From: Hydrogenovibrio kuenenii DSM 12350
GTDB taxonomy: Bacteria; Pseudomonadota; Gammaproteobacteria; Thiomicrospirales; Thiomicrospiraceae
NCBI RefSeq assembly: GCF_000526715.1
Contig: NZ_JAGP01000001.1
Coordinates: 1,054,001-1,118,000, forward strand
Length of the DNA stretch: 64,000 bases
Reading direction: 5' to 3'
Part shown: positions 35,199-44,364 of the stretch, in pieces
How positions within the stretch are numbered: the first letter of the stretch is position 1
How the letters are laid out: each line of letters starts with the position of its first letter
The notes under the pieces: model-generated
Seen by the model: only the letters and a program-made list of their open reading frames with translations
Database searches by the model: none
Told to the model about the DNA's origin: nothing
Made by a program: the position numbers and the translations under genes

Positions 35199-38100
35199 TT
35201 AATTCGCCTTAATAGAGGCGATAATCAGCTCTATTGCTTGAATTCTTTGCACTGTTTCAGGCATTGTATCGAAATATTTCAATTCCGTTTGTCCTTTTAG
35301 CTGATAATTTTTTGGCTGTCTTTGAATTAATTGAATCAGCTTGAGCGGATCAATATTTGGTGAAGAACCAAACTGAATACGAATCACCGAATCATGTGCT
35401 TCAACTTTAACTAAATTGAGCGGTTCTACCAAAAGTTTAACTGAAGTGGCGGCAAATAAGTTTTTGACTTGGTCTGGCAATAGGCCAAAACGGTCAATCA
35501 TTTCCACCTCAAGCTCACGCAGACTTTGTGTATCTTTTGCGCCAGCTATGCGTTTATAAAATACCAAACGAGTATGAATGTCTGGCAGGTAGTCTTCTGG
35601 TATTAAAGACGGCACACCAAGTTCAACTTCAGTGCCATGGTGTAGGCTGGTATCCAACTCTGGTTGTTTGCCGGATTTAAGGGCTCTTACGGCGCGATCA
35701 AGTAGTTCAGTATAAAGTCCGAAACCAATTTCCTGGATTTGACCGGATTGCCCATCACCAAGCAACTCACCGGCACCACGTATTTCAAGGTCGTGGCTTG
35801 CCAGCATGAAACCAGCGCCTAGCGTATCGTGCTTGGCAATGGCTGCAAGTCGCTTTTCAGCATCTTTGGTCATAAGAGATTTACCAGCGGTAAACAAGTA
35901 GGCATAGGCTTTATGGTGCGAGCGACCTACACGACCACGTAGCTGGTGCAATTGCGCTAAACCGAATTTATCAGCACGATGAATCAAAATCGTATTGGCC
36001 GTTGGAATGTCGATACCTGTTTCAATTATCGTAGTACACACCAAAATATTGAAGCGGCGGTGGTAGAAATCCTGCATGACATGCTCAAGCTCGCGCTCAT
36101 TCATTTGACCGTGTGCAGAACGTACACTGGCTTCTGGCAGTAACGCTTGCATTTCTTCAACCATATGATCGATTTTCTCAACATTGTTGAAGAGTAGATA
36201 AATTTGACCGCCACGGCGAATCTCACGCAAACAAGCTTCTTTAACCACATCAGGGTTCCAGTCCTGTACAAATGTTTGTACTGCTAGGCGTTTTTCAGGT
36301 GCGGTGGCAATGATCGACAAGTCACGTAAATCGTTCATAGCCATATTTAAAGTACGAGGAATAGGGGTGGCCGTCATGGTCATAACGTCCACTTCGGTGC
36401 GCATTTTTTTGAGCTGTTCTTTTTGACGAACACCAAATCGATGCTCTTCATCAATAATGATTAAGCCCAAGTTATTAAATTTCATGTCATTTTGTATAAG
36501 CTTGTGCGTGCCAATGATAATGTCGACATCGCCATTTTTTACATTCTCAAGTATGCGCTGTGTGTCTTTTGCTGATTGAAAGCGTGACAGGCCTTCGATT
36601 TTAATTGGCCAATCAGCAAAGCGATTTTGAAAGTTTTCCAAATGCTGCTGTGAAAGTAGGGTAGTAGGAACCAAAATGGCAACTTGTTTTCCAGAGTAGG
36701 CAGCGATAAATGCGGCTCGCATAGCGACTTCGGTTTTACCAAAGCCTACATCACCACAAACCAAGCGATCCATCGGTCTTGGCGAGAGCATATCCGCCAG
36801 TACGGCTTCAATTGCCGCTTCTTGGTCTGGAGTCTCTTCAAATGGGAATCCAGCACAAAAACGCGCGTAGGCTTGCTCATCTGTTTCAAAGGCAAAGCCG
36901 GGTCTTGCTTCTCGTTGTGCATAAATATCGAGAAGCTCGGCGGCAACATCATGTACTTTTTCAGCCGCTTTTTTCTTAGCTTTTTTCCAGCGATCAGAGC
37001 CAATTTTATGCAAAGGCGCGTTTTCTGCGCTGGCGCCTGTGTAGCGGCTAATTAGGTGAAGTGATGTGACTGGCACGTAAAGTTTGGCTTCATCTGCGTA
37101 TTCTATACAGAGCAGCTCATGGTCTTCACCTTGAATGTTCATGGTGATAAGACCTTGATAACGCCCAACACCATGGTCGATATGGACAATGGGATTGCCA
37201 ATTTCCAGTTCAATCAGGTTAGAGATAGAGCTGTCGAAATCACTGTGTTTTTGTTTTCGTCGGCGTCTTTGAACGACTGTTTCACCAAAAATTTGTGCTT
37301 CGGAAATAATGCAGATGTCATTAATACCCGAAGTATCATTTTCGGTGATATAAAAGCTATCTTCCAGAGGTCCGACGACGATGGAGCATTGCGCGTTGCT
37401 ATTGGCAAACTCTTGCCAGGAGTCAATAATGGTTGGCGATGGTAGCTTAAGATTCTTTTCTTTTTTTAATAAGGTAAGAAGCGTTTCTCGACGACCTGTT
37501 GATTCCGCGCAATAAAGTAAACGTGTTTGTTTAGTCGTTTGGCTATCAAAGATTCGATCAATAAATGCATTCAGTTTGGCCAAAGGATAGTCTGCATTGT
37601 TTTGAATGCTTAGATCCGGCATTGGCATGTTTGCCAAGCTAGCATTGGTTTTGTCAGAAACGGCTGTTTCAAAAGTAATACGGTGAAACTGCTTTAGTTT
37701 GCCAAGTGTGTCTGATTCATTGCTGATTAAAGTGGCTGGCGGTAAGACCGGGTAATCAGGGTTGTGTTGTGCAATTTGATAACGTTCTTGATAGTCGTTC
37801 CAAGTGGCTTGAATGCTTTCGCCAATATTACCACTATCAAAAAACAAACTGTCTTCGGGTAGATAGTCAAACAGAGTTGCTAAAGTCTCGTGAAACAAAG
37901 GAAGGTAGTATTCGAGGCCATCCATCGTTTGTTGTTCGCTGACGGCTTTATAAAGCATCGCGTGACGCGCATCTTCACCAAATTGGTTGCGGAAGTTTTG
38001 GCGGAATAGATGAATACCGGATTCGCTTAAATCATATTCCTTCGCGGGTAAAAGTTCGATTTGTTCAATCGTTTCTAATGTACGCTGATTTTCAGGATCA

Positions 38101-38720
38101 AAACTACGGATAGATTCAATCTCGTCATCAAACAGATCCAGCCTGAAAGGGGTTTTGCTCCCCATAGGGAAAACATCTATCAGTGAACCACGTACTGCAA
38201 ACTCACCCGGTTCGACCACTTGATTAACACGTTGATAACCACCTGTTTCAAGTTGTTGATTAAAGGCTTCTACATTAACAGTGTCTTGCGTCTTGAGAAA
38301 AAAAGTGTATTTATCAATAAATTGGTGTGGAACCACTTTTTGTAACAGTGTAGAAACAGGTAGAATGAGCAAGCCTTGTGTAACACTTGGCAGTTGATGC
38401 AGTGTTTTTAAACGCTGAGATATGATGTCTTGATGAGGTGAAAACTGGTCGTAAGGAAGTGTTTCCCAGTCCGGAAAATTAAGGATTGGAAAATCATCAC
38501 CGGCAAAAAAGGTTACCGCTTCTTCAAGGCTATTGGCTTCTCGCGTGCTGGCGGTTAAAAAAACTGCCAGGCTGGGGGTAGTCTTGATTTTCTCACTAAG
38601 CGCCCAAGCAGTTTCTGCAAGGTTAGAAACTTGCCAATAAGAGCGCTGTCCTTTTAAAGGAAGGTTAATTAGCGCATTAAGGGATAGGCTTGGTGTTTTT
38701 TTAGAAGCGTTTTTGGACAT
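35199..38720 (-). CDS. mfd: Transcription-repair coupling factor
   Basis: Displaces stalled RNA polymerase and recruits UvrA. About 1173 residues with UvrB-like N-terminal domains (FPDWETLPYDQFSPHQDIISQRL), the RNA-polymerase-interacting domain (HIDHGVGRYQGL), and the RecG-like helicase with Walker A GDVGFGKTEVAMRAAF and DEEHRFGV (DEEH box), then the C-terminal UvrA-masking domain. ATG 38720 is taken as the start; the adjacent TTG one codon upstream is equally open. A dispersed repeat lies in its first 40 codons, encoding PSLAVF. Confidence 0.97.
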   Translation of the reverse strand: MSKNASKKTPSLSLNALINLPLKGQRSYWQVSNLAETAWALSEKIKTTPSLAVFLTASTREANSLEEAVTFFAGDDFPILNFPDWETLPYDQFSPHQDIISQRLKTLHQLPSVTQGLLILPVSTLLQKVVPHQFIDKYTFFLKTQDTVNVEAFNQQLETGGYQRVNQVVEPGEFAVRGSLIDVFPMGSKTPFRLDLFDDEIESIRSFDPENQRTLETIEQIELLPAKEYDLSESGIHLFRQNFRNQFGEDARHAMLYKAVSEQQTMDGLEYYLPLFHETLATLFDYLPEDSLFFDSGNIGESIQATWNDYQERYQIAQHNPDYPVLPPATLISNESDTLGKLKQFHRITFETAVSDKTNASLANMPMPDLSIQNNADYPLAKLNAFIDRIFDSQTTKQTRLLYCAESTGRRETLLTLLKKEKNLKLPSPTIIDSWQEFANSNAQCSIVVGPLEDSFYITENDTSGINDICIISEAQIFGETVVQRRRRKQKHSDFDSSISNLIELEIGNPIVHIDHGVGRYQGLITMNIQGEDHELLCIEYADEAKLYVPVTSLHLISRYTGASAENAPLHKIGSDRWKKAKKKAAEKVHDVAAELLDIYAQREARPGFAFETDEQAYARFCAGFPFEETPDQEAAIEAVLADMLSPRPMDRLVCGDVGFGKTEVAMRAAFIAAYSGKQVAILVPTTLLSQQHLENFQNRFADWPIKIEGLSRFQSAKDTQRILENVKNGDVDIIIGTHKLIQNDMKFNNLGLIIIDEEHRFGVRQKEQLKKMRTEVDVMTMTATPIPRTLNMAMNDLRDLSIIATAPEKRLAVQTFVQDWNPDVVKEACLREIRRGGQIYLLFNNVEKIDHMVEEMQALLPEASVRSAHGQMNERELEHVMQDFYHRRFNILVCTTIIETGIDIPTANTILIHRADKFGLAQLHQLRGRVGRSHHKAYAYLFTAGKSLMTKDAEKRLAAIAKHDTLGAGFMLASHDLEIRGAGELLGDGQSGQIQEIGFGLYTELLDRAVRALKSGKQPELDTSLHHGTEVELGVPSLIPEDYLPDIHTRLVFYKRIAGAKDTQSLRELEVEMIDRFGLLPDQVKNLFAATSVKLLVEPLNLVKVEAHDSVIRIQFGSSPNIDPLKLIQLIQRQPKNYQLKGQTELKYFDTMPETVQRIQAIELIIASIKAN
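38560..38576 (+). repeat. Dispersed repeat copy 10 (AAAACTGCCAGGCTGGG)
   Basis: Variant with A at position 4 and an exact 12-base core. Plus orientation inside minus-strand mfd, read as P-S-L-A-V-F on the coding strand. Confidence 0.88.
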
Positions 38721-38868
38721 CAATAATCTAAGGTTTGTTTATCAAATCATAAAAACGCTGTATTTTAGCAGATGCAGAAATGAAATAAGATGATGAATCT
38801 TGCAAAATCAGCTTTGCACTCAATATGAAGTGAAGGCGTTATAACAAAAAAATGATAAAAGGATATGC

Positions 38869-40092
38869 ATGAGATCGCAATGGGCCTATAGCTGGGTTAT
38901 GAGGTTGTCGCACGCCAAGCGAGCAGCACTGTTTTTCTTAACATGTATTTCAATGATTAATCTGGTTGGACTGTTGTGGGTCAAGCTACCGGAAATGACA
39001 TTGGGGCTGGTCAGTCTAGTTTTAATATCTCTTGTGGGTATGAAGTTATTGGATTCCGTTAAGTCTGGTATCTTACTGTTGGGTTTTAGTTTGTATGTCG
39101 TGTTGATGACGCTTGGGCTATTAGGCTGGGTTGGTGTTGAGCCCGACAATGCGTCAGTGTTAGCTTGGGTGGTTGTGATGACAATGATGATGAGTCATCT
39201 CATTCATTTTATGGCCGCTTTGTTAAGAGCCATGGCTAGAGGAAGTTTTCAACATGATGCGATTGCCGAAACCTTAACGCAGACGCATCAACCGATTCTA
39301 TTATCATCCGTCACAACGGTTATCGGTTTTGCCGTTGCTGCATTTTTCAATGCTGAGTATAGCAATATGGCTTTAATAGTTGGCGTGGGTGTGTTGTTTT
39401 CATATTTGGTTGTGCTGATTTGGTTACCGTGGGTGTTATTGAATTGGCTGCTGGAATTTCGCGTGGGTCAATATGAAGACCGTCATGGCTTAGTGCATAT
39501 TTCAAGCTTTTTGGATAGCAATCCATTGGTAAGACGCTTGCTGGCTTTAGCTACATTGGTTTTAATTGTTTGGGCATTGGTGCAACTCTTTACGCAGTTT
39601 GAAGCTATGGAGGCGGTTTTAACCATGGTTTTAGCTAGTTTTGTTTTGTTGCTGTTGGTATGGCAAAACTTTCGAGTAGCGTTAGTAGCTACTCTGATTG
39701 GTTGCTTGTCCGTCATTGTAATTATGTCTCCTATGCATTGGTTGCATGCTATTTCCGGTTTTTCAGCTTTAGTGTTGGTGGTGCCAATGGGGATAGTATT
39801 AGATGATGTCGTGCATTTTTTCTCACGCTACCTTAAAGCAGAGCAATCATTTTTTTCTAAACGTGAAGATAAAATCCGTTTTGCGCTCGCAAGCGTAGGG
39901 CGCTCAATTTGGCTAACCAGTCAGTTATTAATCGTTGGTTTATTGGTGTTGCTGTTTAGCGATAATGACTGGGTGCGTCAGGCAAGTTTGATGACCATCT
40001 TATCTATTTTGTTGGTTTCTTTTTTGTTACTAACTGTTATGCCTGCTATAGCCTCATCTAAAGCGGATTTGGGGCAAAAAAATAAGTCATAA
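38869..40092 (+). CDS. Compact RND-superfamily-like membrane protein lacking porter domains
   Basis: 407 residues, almost entirely hydrophobic with about 11-12 predicted helices in two similar halves. Each half has an RND/MMPL-type element: HFMAALLRAMARGSFQHDAI...PILLSSVTTVIGF in the first, and GIVLDDVVHFFSRYL...SIWLTSQLLIVG with the TM4-like GxxxDD in the second. The large periplasmic loops that carry substrate in normal RND pumps are missing, as if only the membrane core were retained. An AAAGGATAT ribosome-binding site supports the start. Substrate unknown. Confidence 0.7.
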   Translation: MRSQWAYSWVMRLSHAKRAALFFLTCISMINLVGLLWVKLPEMTLGLVSLVLISLVGMKLLDSVKSGILLLGFSLYVVLMTLGLLGWVGVEPDNASVLAWVVVMTMMMSHLIHFMAALLRAMARGSFQHDAIAETLTQTHQPILLSSVTTVIGFAVAAFFNAEYSNMALIVGVGVLFSYLVVLIWLPWVLLNWLLEFRVGQYEDRHGLVHISSFLDSNPLVRRLLALATLVLIVWALVQLFTQFEAMEAVLTMVLASFVLLLLVWQNFRVALVATLIGCLSVIVIMSPMHWLHAISGFSALVLVVPMGIVLDDVVHFFSRYLKAEQSFFSKREDKIRFALASVGRSIWLTSQLLIVGLLVLLFSDNDWVRQASLMTILSILLVSFLLLTVMPAIASSKADLGQKNKS

Positions 40093-40334
40093 AAGATAGT
40101 GATTGGGTATAAGTAAAATTATATATGCCGCCATTAAATATGACTATTTCCTAATATAATGAAATTTAATTTCTATTTTGAAACCTTATGCTCCATGATA
40201 AGTCACACTTATTTAGTCATTTATACTTAAGTGGCTGTTCAAGACGCTTAGTTTCTGCAATGCGATCGAGGTTGATGCTTTCCAGAAGCGAGTAAATCAT
40301 AATAAAAAACATGAGTTAAGAGGATGTAATCGAT

Positions 40335-41645
40335 ATGGCAACTATCGTTGTAGTCGGATCAAGTACCGGTGGATTACCAATGGCTTACGATATTCGTAAG
40401 ACATTAGGCAAAGAGCATACAATCAAAGTCGTGAATGCGGTTGATGAATTTTCGTTCGTACCTTCAAACCCATGGGTTGCTGTAGGTTGGCGTAAAGCTG
40501 AAGATATTTCATTCAAGCTTGAACCACATTTAGTACGTAAGGGTATTGAGTTTTACCATCAGACGGTAACTAAACTGGATCCTGATGCGAAAAAGTTGAC
40601 ACTAAGTGATGATTCAGAAATGGATTACGATTACCTAGTCTTGGCAACTGGTCCAAGTTTGGCATTTGATGAAGTCGAAGGTTTTGGTCCTAAGTCGCAC
40701 GGTGGTAATACGGTTTCTGTTTGTACAACACCTCACTCAGTTGAAGCGTTTGATGAGTGGGAAGAGTTCTGTAAGAAACCTGGTCCTATCGTTGTAGGTG
40801 CTGTTCAGGGCGCTTCTTGTTTTGGTCCTGCGTACGAGTTTGCCATGATTATGGAAACGGAATTGCGTAAGCGTAAGATCCGTAATCAAGTGCCGATTAC
40901 ATTTGTTACAGCTGAACCTTATATTGGTCATTTAGGGCTTGGTGGTGTTGGTGATTCTAAAGGTTTGCTAGAGTCTGAAATGCGTAACCGTCATATCAAT
41001 TGGATTTGTAACGCTAAGGTTACCAAAATCGAAGACGGAAAAATGTATGTTGACGAGCACAACAATCGTGGTGACGTAATCGATCAACACGAGTTGCCAT
41101 TTGGTTACTCTATGATGCTTCCTGCATTTAAAGGGTCTAAGTTCCTAGTTGACTTGGTTCAACCAGAAAATATGGGTGGTCCTTTGGTAAACCCTAGAGG
41201 TTTTGTTAAGGTTGATCAGTTAAGCCGTAACCCAACTTATCATAATATTTATGCATTGGGTGTAGGGATTGCAATCCCTCCAGTTGATGGGTCTTGCCCA
41301 GTACCTTGCGGTACACCAAAAACGGGTCTGATGATTGAGTCAATGGTTACAGCGATTTGTCATAACATCGAAGATGAATTGTCAGGTAAGGAACCTTCTT
41401 CTGAACCAACTTGGAATACAGTTTGTTTGGCAGATATGGGTGACACTGGAGCAGCGTTTGTAGCACTACCTCAGATTCCACCTCGTAACCTAACCTGGGC
41501 TAAGAAAGGTAAGTGGGTTCACTTGGCAAAAATTGCGTTTGAGAAATACTTCATCCGTAATATGAAGTCTGGTAATTCTGAGCCAATTTACCAAAAATAT
41601 ATTATGAAAATGCTTGGTATTAACCGTCTGAAAGCGGATAAATAA
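40335..41645 (+). CDS. sqr: Sulfide:quinone oxidoreductase-type flavoprotein
   Basis: Oxidises sulfide and passes electrons to the quinone pool. The 436 residues have an N-terminal FAD-binding Rossmann motif (VVVGSSTGGLPMAYDI), the second motif YLVLATGP and the FAD-contact YALGVGIAIPP near 306-316. Cysteines available for the disulfide/persulfide relay are Cys130 (SVCTTP), Cys162 (GASCFG) and Cys321/Cys325 (SCPVPCGTP). The C-terminal aromatic and basic helices (WVHLAKIAFEKYFIRNM) suit membrane attachment. Flavocytochrome c sulfide dehydrogenase flavoprotein is the alternative, but no signal peptide or cytochrome gene is present. It has a single-gene layout with its own terminator. Confidence 0.85.
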   Translation: MATIVVVGSSTGGLPMAYDIRKTLGKEHTIKVVNAVDEFSFVPSNPWVAVGWRKAEDISFKLEPHLVRKGIEFYHQTVTKLDPDAKKLTLSDDSEMDYDYLVLATGPSLAFDEVEGFGPKSHGGNTVSVCTTPHSVEAFDEWEEFCKKPGPIVVGAVQGASCFGPAYEFAMIMETELRKRKIRNQVPITFVTAEPYIGHLGLGGVGDSKGLLESEMRNRHINWICNAKVTKIEDGKMYVDEHNNRGDVIDQHELPFGYSMMLPAFKGSKFLVDLVQPENMGGPLVNPRGFVKVDQLSRNPTYHNIYALGVGIAIPPVDGSCPVPCGTPKTGLMIESMVTAICHNIEDELSGKEPSSEPTWNTVCLADMGDTGAAFVALPQIPPRNLTWAKKGKWVHLAKIAFEKYFIRNMKSGNSEPIYQKYIMKMLGINRLKADK

Positions 41646-41669
41646 GTCGTTATCATAATGTAAGCAAAG

Positions 41670-41693
41670 CGCCCTCTTAATGAGGGCGTTTTT
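41670..41693 (+). terminator. sqr intrinsic terminator
   Basis: CGCCCTC (41670-41676) pairs with GAGGGCG (41682-41688) around a 5-base loop, followed by TTTTT. Confidence 0.88.
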
Positions 41694-41778
41694 GTTTGTA
41701 CTTTTCAGATGCTTTTATAAAGACAAAATTCAATATTTAGAAAGTTTCTAAGTATTGTTTTCTCTTATAATAGCCGCC

Positions 41779-42402
41779 ATGACAATATTGCAATCTCTTT
41801 ATTATCTTGATCTGTTTGGGACGGTCGTTTTTGCCGTTACTGGACTATTAGCTGCAAGTGGAAAGCAACTGGACTTGTTCGGAGCGCTTTTTATCGCACT
41901 GGTTACTGCCGTAGGGGGTGGGACTTTTAGAGATTTATTGCTGGGCCAACCCGTATTTTGGGTTCAGCATAATATCTATATTTATCTTGTGCTTGCAACA
42001 ACCTTGTTTGTCTATTTCTATTCAAAACGCTTCCGTTTACCCATTCCGTTTTTACTTTATCTTGATGCACTTGGTTTAGCGGTGTTTACCGTTTTGGGGG
42101 CTCAAAAAAGTTTGTCACTAGGGTTTTCAGTGCCAATCGTTGTAATGACGGCGGTAATGACAGGTGTGCTAGGTGGTGTGATTCGTGATGTTTTGGTGGG
42201 AGAGGTTCCGTTGATCTTCCGTAAAGAAATTTACGCGACAGCTTCATTTCTAGGTGCTATTCTCTACGTCATTGGGCATCACTTACCTATATCGACGGAT
42301 TTGCTGATCGTTATTTCAGTAGGATTCATTTTTATATACCGAGTTTGGGCAGTTCGGTACAACCAGAGTTTGCCTGCATTTGATGCTGAAACACGCAGTT
42401 AA
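41779..42402 (+). CDS. UPF0126 / TRIC-family membrane protein (two repeated domains)
   Basis: About 207 residues with six to seven helices in two homologous halves: LFGTVVFAVTGLLAASGK...GGGTFRDLLLG and LGLAVFTVLGAQKS...GGVIRDVLVGE. This duplication is the UPF0126 (YicG) family, bacterial relatives of trimeric intracellular cation channels; some members transport glycine. ATG 41779 is preferred over an in-frame TTG at 41755. A TATAAT at 41767-41772 lies only seven bases before that ATG and no ribosome-binding site is seen, so the mRNA may be leaderless or read through from upstream. lolC follows after 20 bases. Confidence 0.85.
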   Translation: MTILQSLYYLDLFGTVVFAVTGLLAASGKQLDLFGALFIALVTAVGGGTFRDLLLGQPVFWVQHNIYIYLVLATTLFVYFYSKRFRLPIPFLLYLDALGLAVFTVLGAQKSLSLGFSVPIVVMTAVMTGVLGGVIRDVLVGEVPLIFRKEIYATASFLGAILYVIGHHLPISTDLLIVISVGFIFIYRVWAVRYNQSLPAFDAETRS

Positions 42403-42422
42403 CCCGGAAGAGCCATAAAATT

Positions 42423-43673
42423 ATGTTTAAACAACCTTTTGAACTACTGTTAGGGTTTCGTTATACCAAAGCCAAACGAAGAAACGGCTTTATTTCTTTC
42501 ATTTCCTTATCATCTATTATTGGCCTCACGTTAGGTGTTTTTGCTTTGATTACCGTATTGTCGGTTATGAATGGTTTTCAACAAGAGCTACGAGATCGTA
42601 TTTTGGGCATGACGTCGCACATGACGCTGTCTGAGCAGTATGAACGCTTAGGTGACTGGCAGGGACTTTATGATAAAGTCATTCATTTAGATCACGTTAA
42701 AGGTGCGGCACCTAATGTCATGGGGCAGGGAATGCTTGCTCATGGTGACAAGGTAAAAGCAACTATTGTTAGAGGTATCGCGCCAAAGTATGAACCTCAA
42801 GTGGCCGACATTGATTCTAAAATGAAATTTGGCAAAATTGCGGATTTGAAGTCAAAAGGCTACGGCATTATTTTGGGTTCTGAATTGGCAAATGGCTTAG
42901 GTGTATCGGTTGGCGACAAAGTGACTATGGTTGCACCAGAAGGAACAGTTTCGCCAATGGGGGTTATACCTCGTGTTAAACGCTTTACTGTTGTGGGCAT
43001 ATTTGAAGCAGGTATGTATGAATATGACAATGGCTTAGCATTGGTGAATATCACCGATGCACAAAGAGTTTTCAAAATGCACAATAAGGTTTCAGGCTTG
43101 CAATTAAAGCTTGATGACATGTTTAAAACGAGCATAGTACGTAAAGAGATAAGCCAGCATGTAGATAGAGTGCTTTATGTTCGTGATTGGACACAAGAGC
43201 ATGCAAACTTCTTTAAAGCCATTCAAATGGAAAAACGTATGGTCTTTATTTTCTTAACGCTGATCATTATGGTGGCTGCGTTTAATATTGTTTCAACCAT
43301 GGTAATGGTGGTAACGGATAAGGAAAAAGACATTGCTGTTTTACGGACTATTGGCGCAAGTCCTGGCAGTATCCAATCTATTTTTATTATTCAAGGGTTA
43401 ATTATTGGTACGGTCGGCTCTGTTGTCGGAGCTATTTTAGGCGTAATCACTTCTTTAAACATTGGAACAATCGTGCCGTTTATAGAAAACCTATTTGGCT
43501 TTAAGTTCTTCCCGGCAGATATTTATTATATTAGTGAGATTCCATCCGATCTGCATTGGTCAGATGTTTGGACAGTGTCAATTATTGCGTTTGTTATGAC
43601 CTTACTGGCAACACTTTACCCTGCAAGAAGAGCGTCCAAAACACAACCAGCGGAGGCTTTGCGTTATGAGTAA
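42423..43673 (+). CDS. lolC: Lipoprotein-releasing system permease LolC/LolE
   Basis: Inner-membrane subunit that extracts lipoproteins for transfer to LolA. The 416 residues have the LolCE architecture: an N-terminal segment FELLLGFRYTKAKRRNGFISFISLSSIIG, one helix, a large periplasmic domain (about 50-270) and three C-terminal helices with the FtsX-like VAAFNIVSTMVMVVTDKEKDIAVLRTIGAS. Only one permease gene precedes lolD, so the transporter may be a LolF-type homodimer. It overlaps lolD by eight bases. Confidence 0.93.
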   Translation: MFKQPFELLLGFRYTKAKRRNGFISFISLSSIIGLTLGVFALITVLSVMNGFQQELRDRILGMTSHMTLSEQYERLGDWQGLYDKVIHLDHVKGAAPNVMGQGMLAHGDKVKATIVRGIAPKYEPQVADIDSKMKFGKIADLKSKGYGIILGSELANGLGVSVGDKVTMVAPEGTVSPMGVIPRVKRFTVVGIFEAGMYEYDNGLALVNITDAQRVFKMHNKVSGLQLKLDDMFKTSIVRKEISQHVDRVLYVRDWTQEHANFFKAIQMEKRMVFIFLTLIIMVAAFNIVSTMVMVVTDKEKDIAVLRTIGASPGSIQSIFIIQGLIIGTVGSVVGAILGVITSLNIGTIVPFIENLFGFKFFPADIYYISEIPSDLHWSDVWTVSIIAFVMTLLATLYPARRASKTQPAEALRYE

Positions 43674-44355
43674 GTTAATTTTAGAAGCGCAAGACCTGCA
43701 TAAAACCTATAAAGATGGAAAGCTAAAAACGCCTGTTATAAATGGTGTTGATTTCCAGTTGTATCCCGATGAAACCGTCGCGATTATCGGTAGTTCAGGG
43801 TCTGGTAAAAGTACGCTGCTTCATTTGCTGGGTGGGTTGGATACGCCGACACAAGGTCGAGTAAGTTTAATGGGGCAGGATTTTTCCGGCCTTTCAACGG
43901 TTAAACGCGGTAATTTAAGAAATCTTCATATGGGATTTATTTATCAGTTTCATTTTTTATTGCCAGAATTAACGGCAATAGAGAATGTGATGTTACCGCT
44001 TCGAGTTCGTCGAGAAGCACCTAAGGTTGCAGAAAAACATGCTGCGGAGCTTTTGGATAGAGTTGGCTTGTCACACCGTTCACATCACAAGCCATCTGAG
44101 TTATCAGGAGGAGAACGCCAAAGGGTTGCTATTGCTCGTGCATTGATTACAAAGCCCGCTTGCGTATTGGCTGATGAACCTACTGGAAATTTGGATGAGG
44201 GTTCTGCAAACCAGGTGTTTGATTTGATGTTGGAGTTAAACCGTGAAATGCATACTTCCATTGTGATGGTGACCCACGATTTAAGGCTAGCTTCACGCAT
44301 GGATCGTCAAATGCATATTTCAGATGGAATATTTGTTGATACGCCAGCGTTATAA
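43666..44355 (+). CDS. lolD: Lipoprotein-releasing system ATP-binding protein
   Basis: 229-residue ABC ATPase powering lipoprotein release. Walker A GSSGSGKST, signature LSGGERQRVAIARAL and Walker B VLADEPTGNLD are intact. QFHFLLPELTAIENVMLPL is characteristic of LolD. The start overlaps the lolC end, indicating translational coupling. Confidence 0.95.
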   Translation: MSKLILEAQDLHKTYKDGKLKTPVINGVDFQLYPDETVAIIGSSGSGKSTLLHLLGGLDTPTQGRVSLMGQDFSGLSTVKRGNLRNLHMGFIYQFHFLLPELTAIENVMLPLRVRREAPKVAEKHAAELLDRVGLSHRSHHKPSELSGGERQRVAIARALITKPACVLADEPTGNLDEGSANQVFDLMLELNREMHTSIVMVTHDLRLASRMDRQMHISDGIFVDTPAL

Positions 44356-44364
44356 TTCTCAGTT

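Noticed and set aside
39123-39132. AGGCTGGGTT, matching the right half of the dispersed repeat
   Set aside because: The left half (CTGCC) is not preserved; a 10-base match in 64 kb is not strong enough to count as a copy, though it could be a decayed one.
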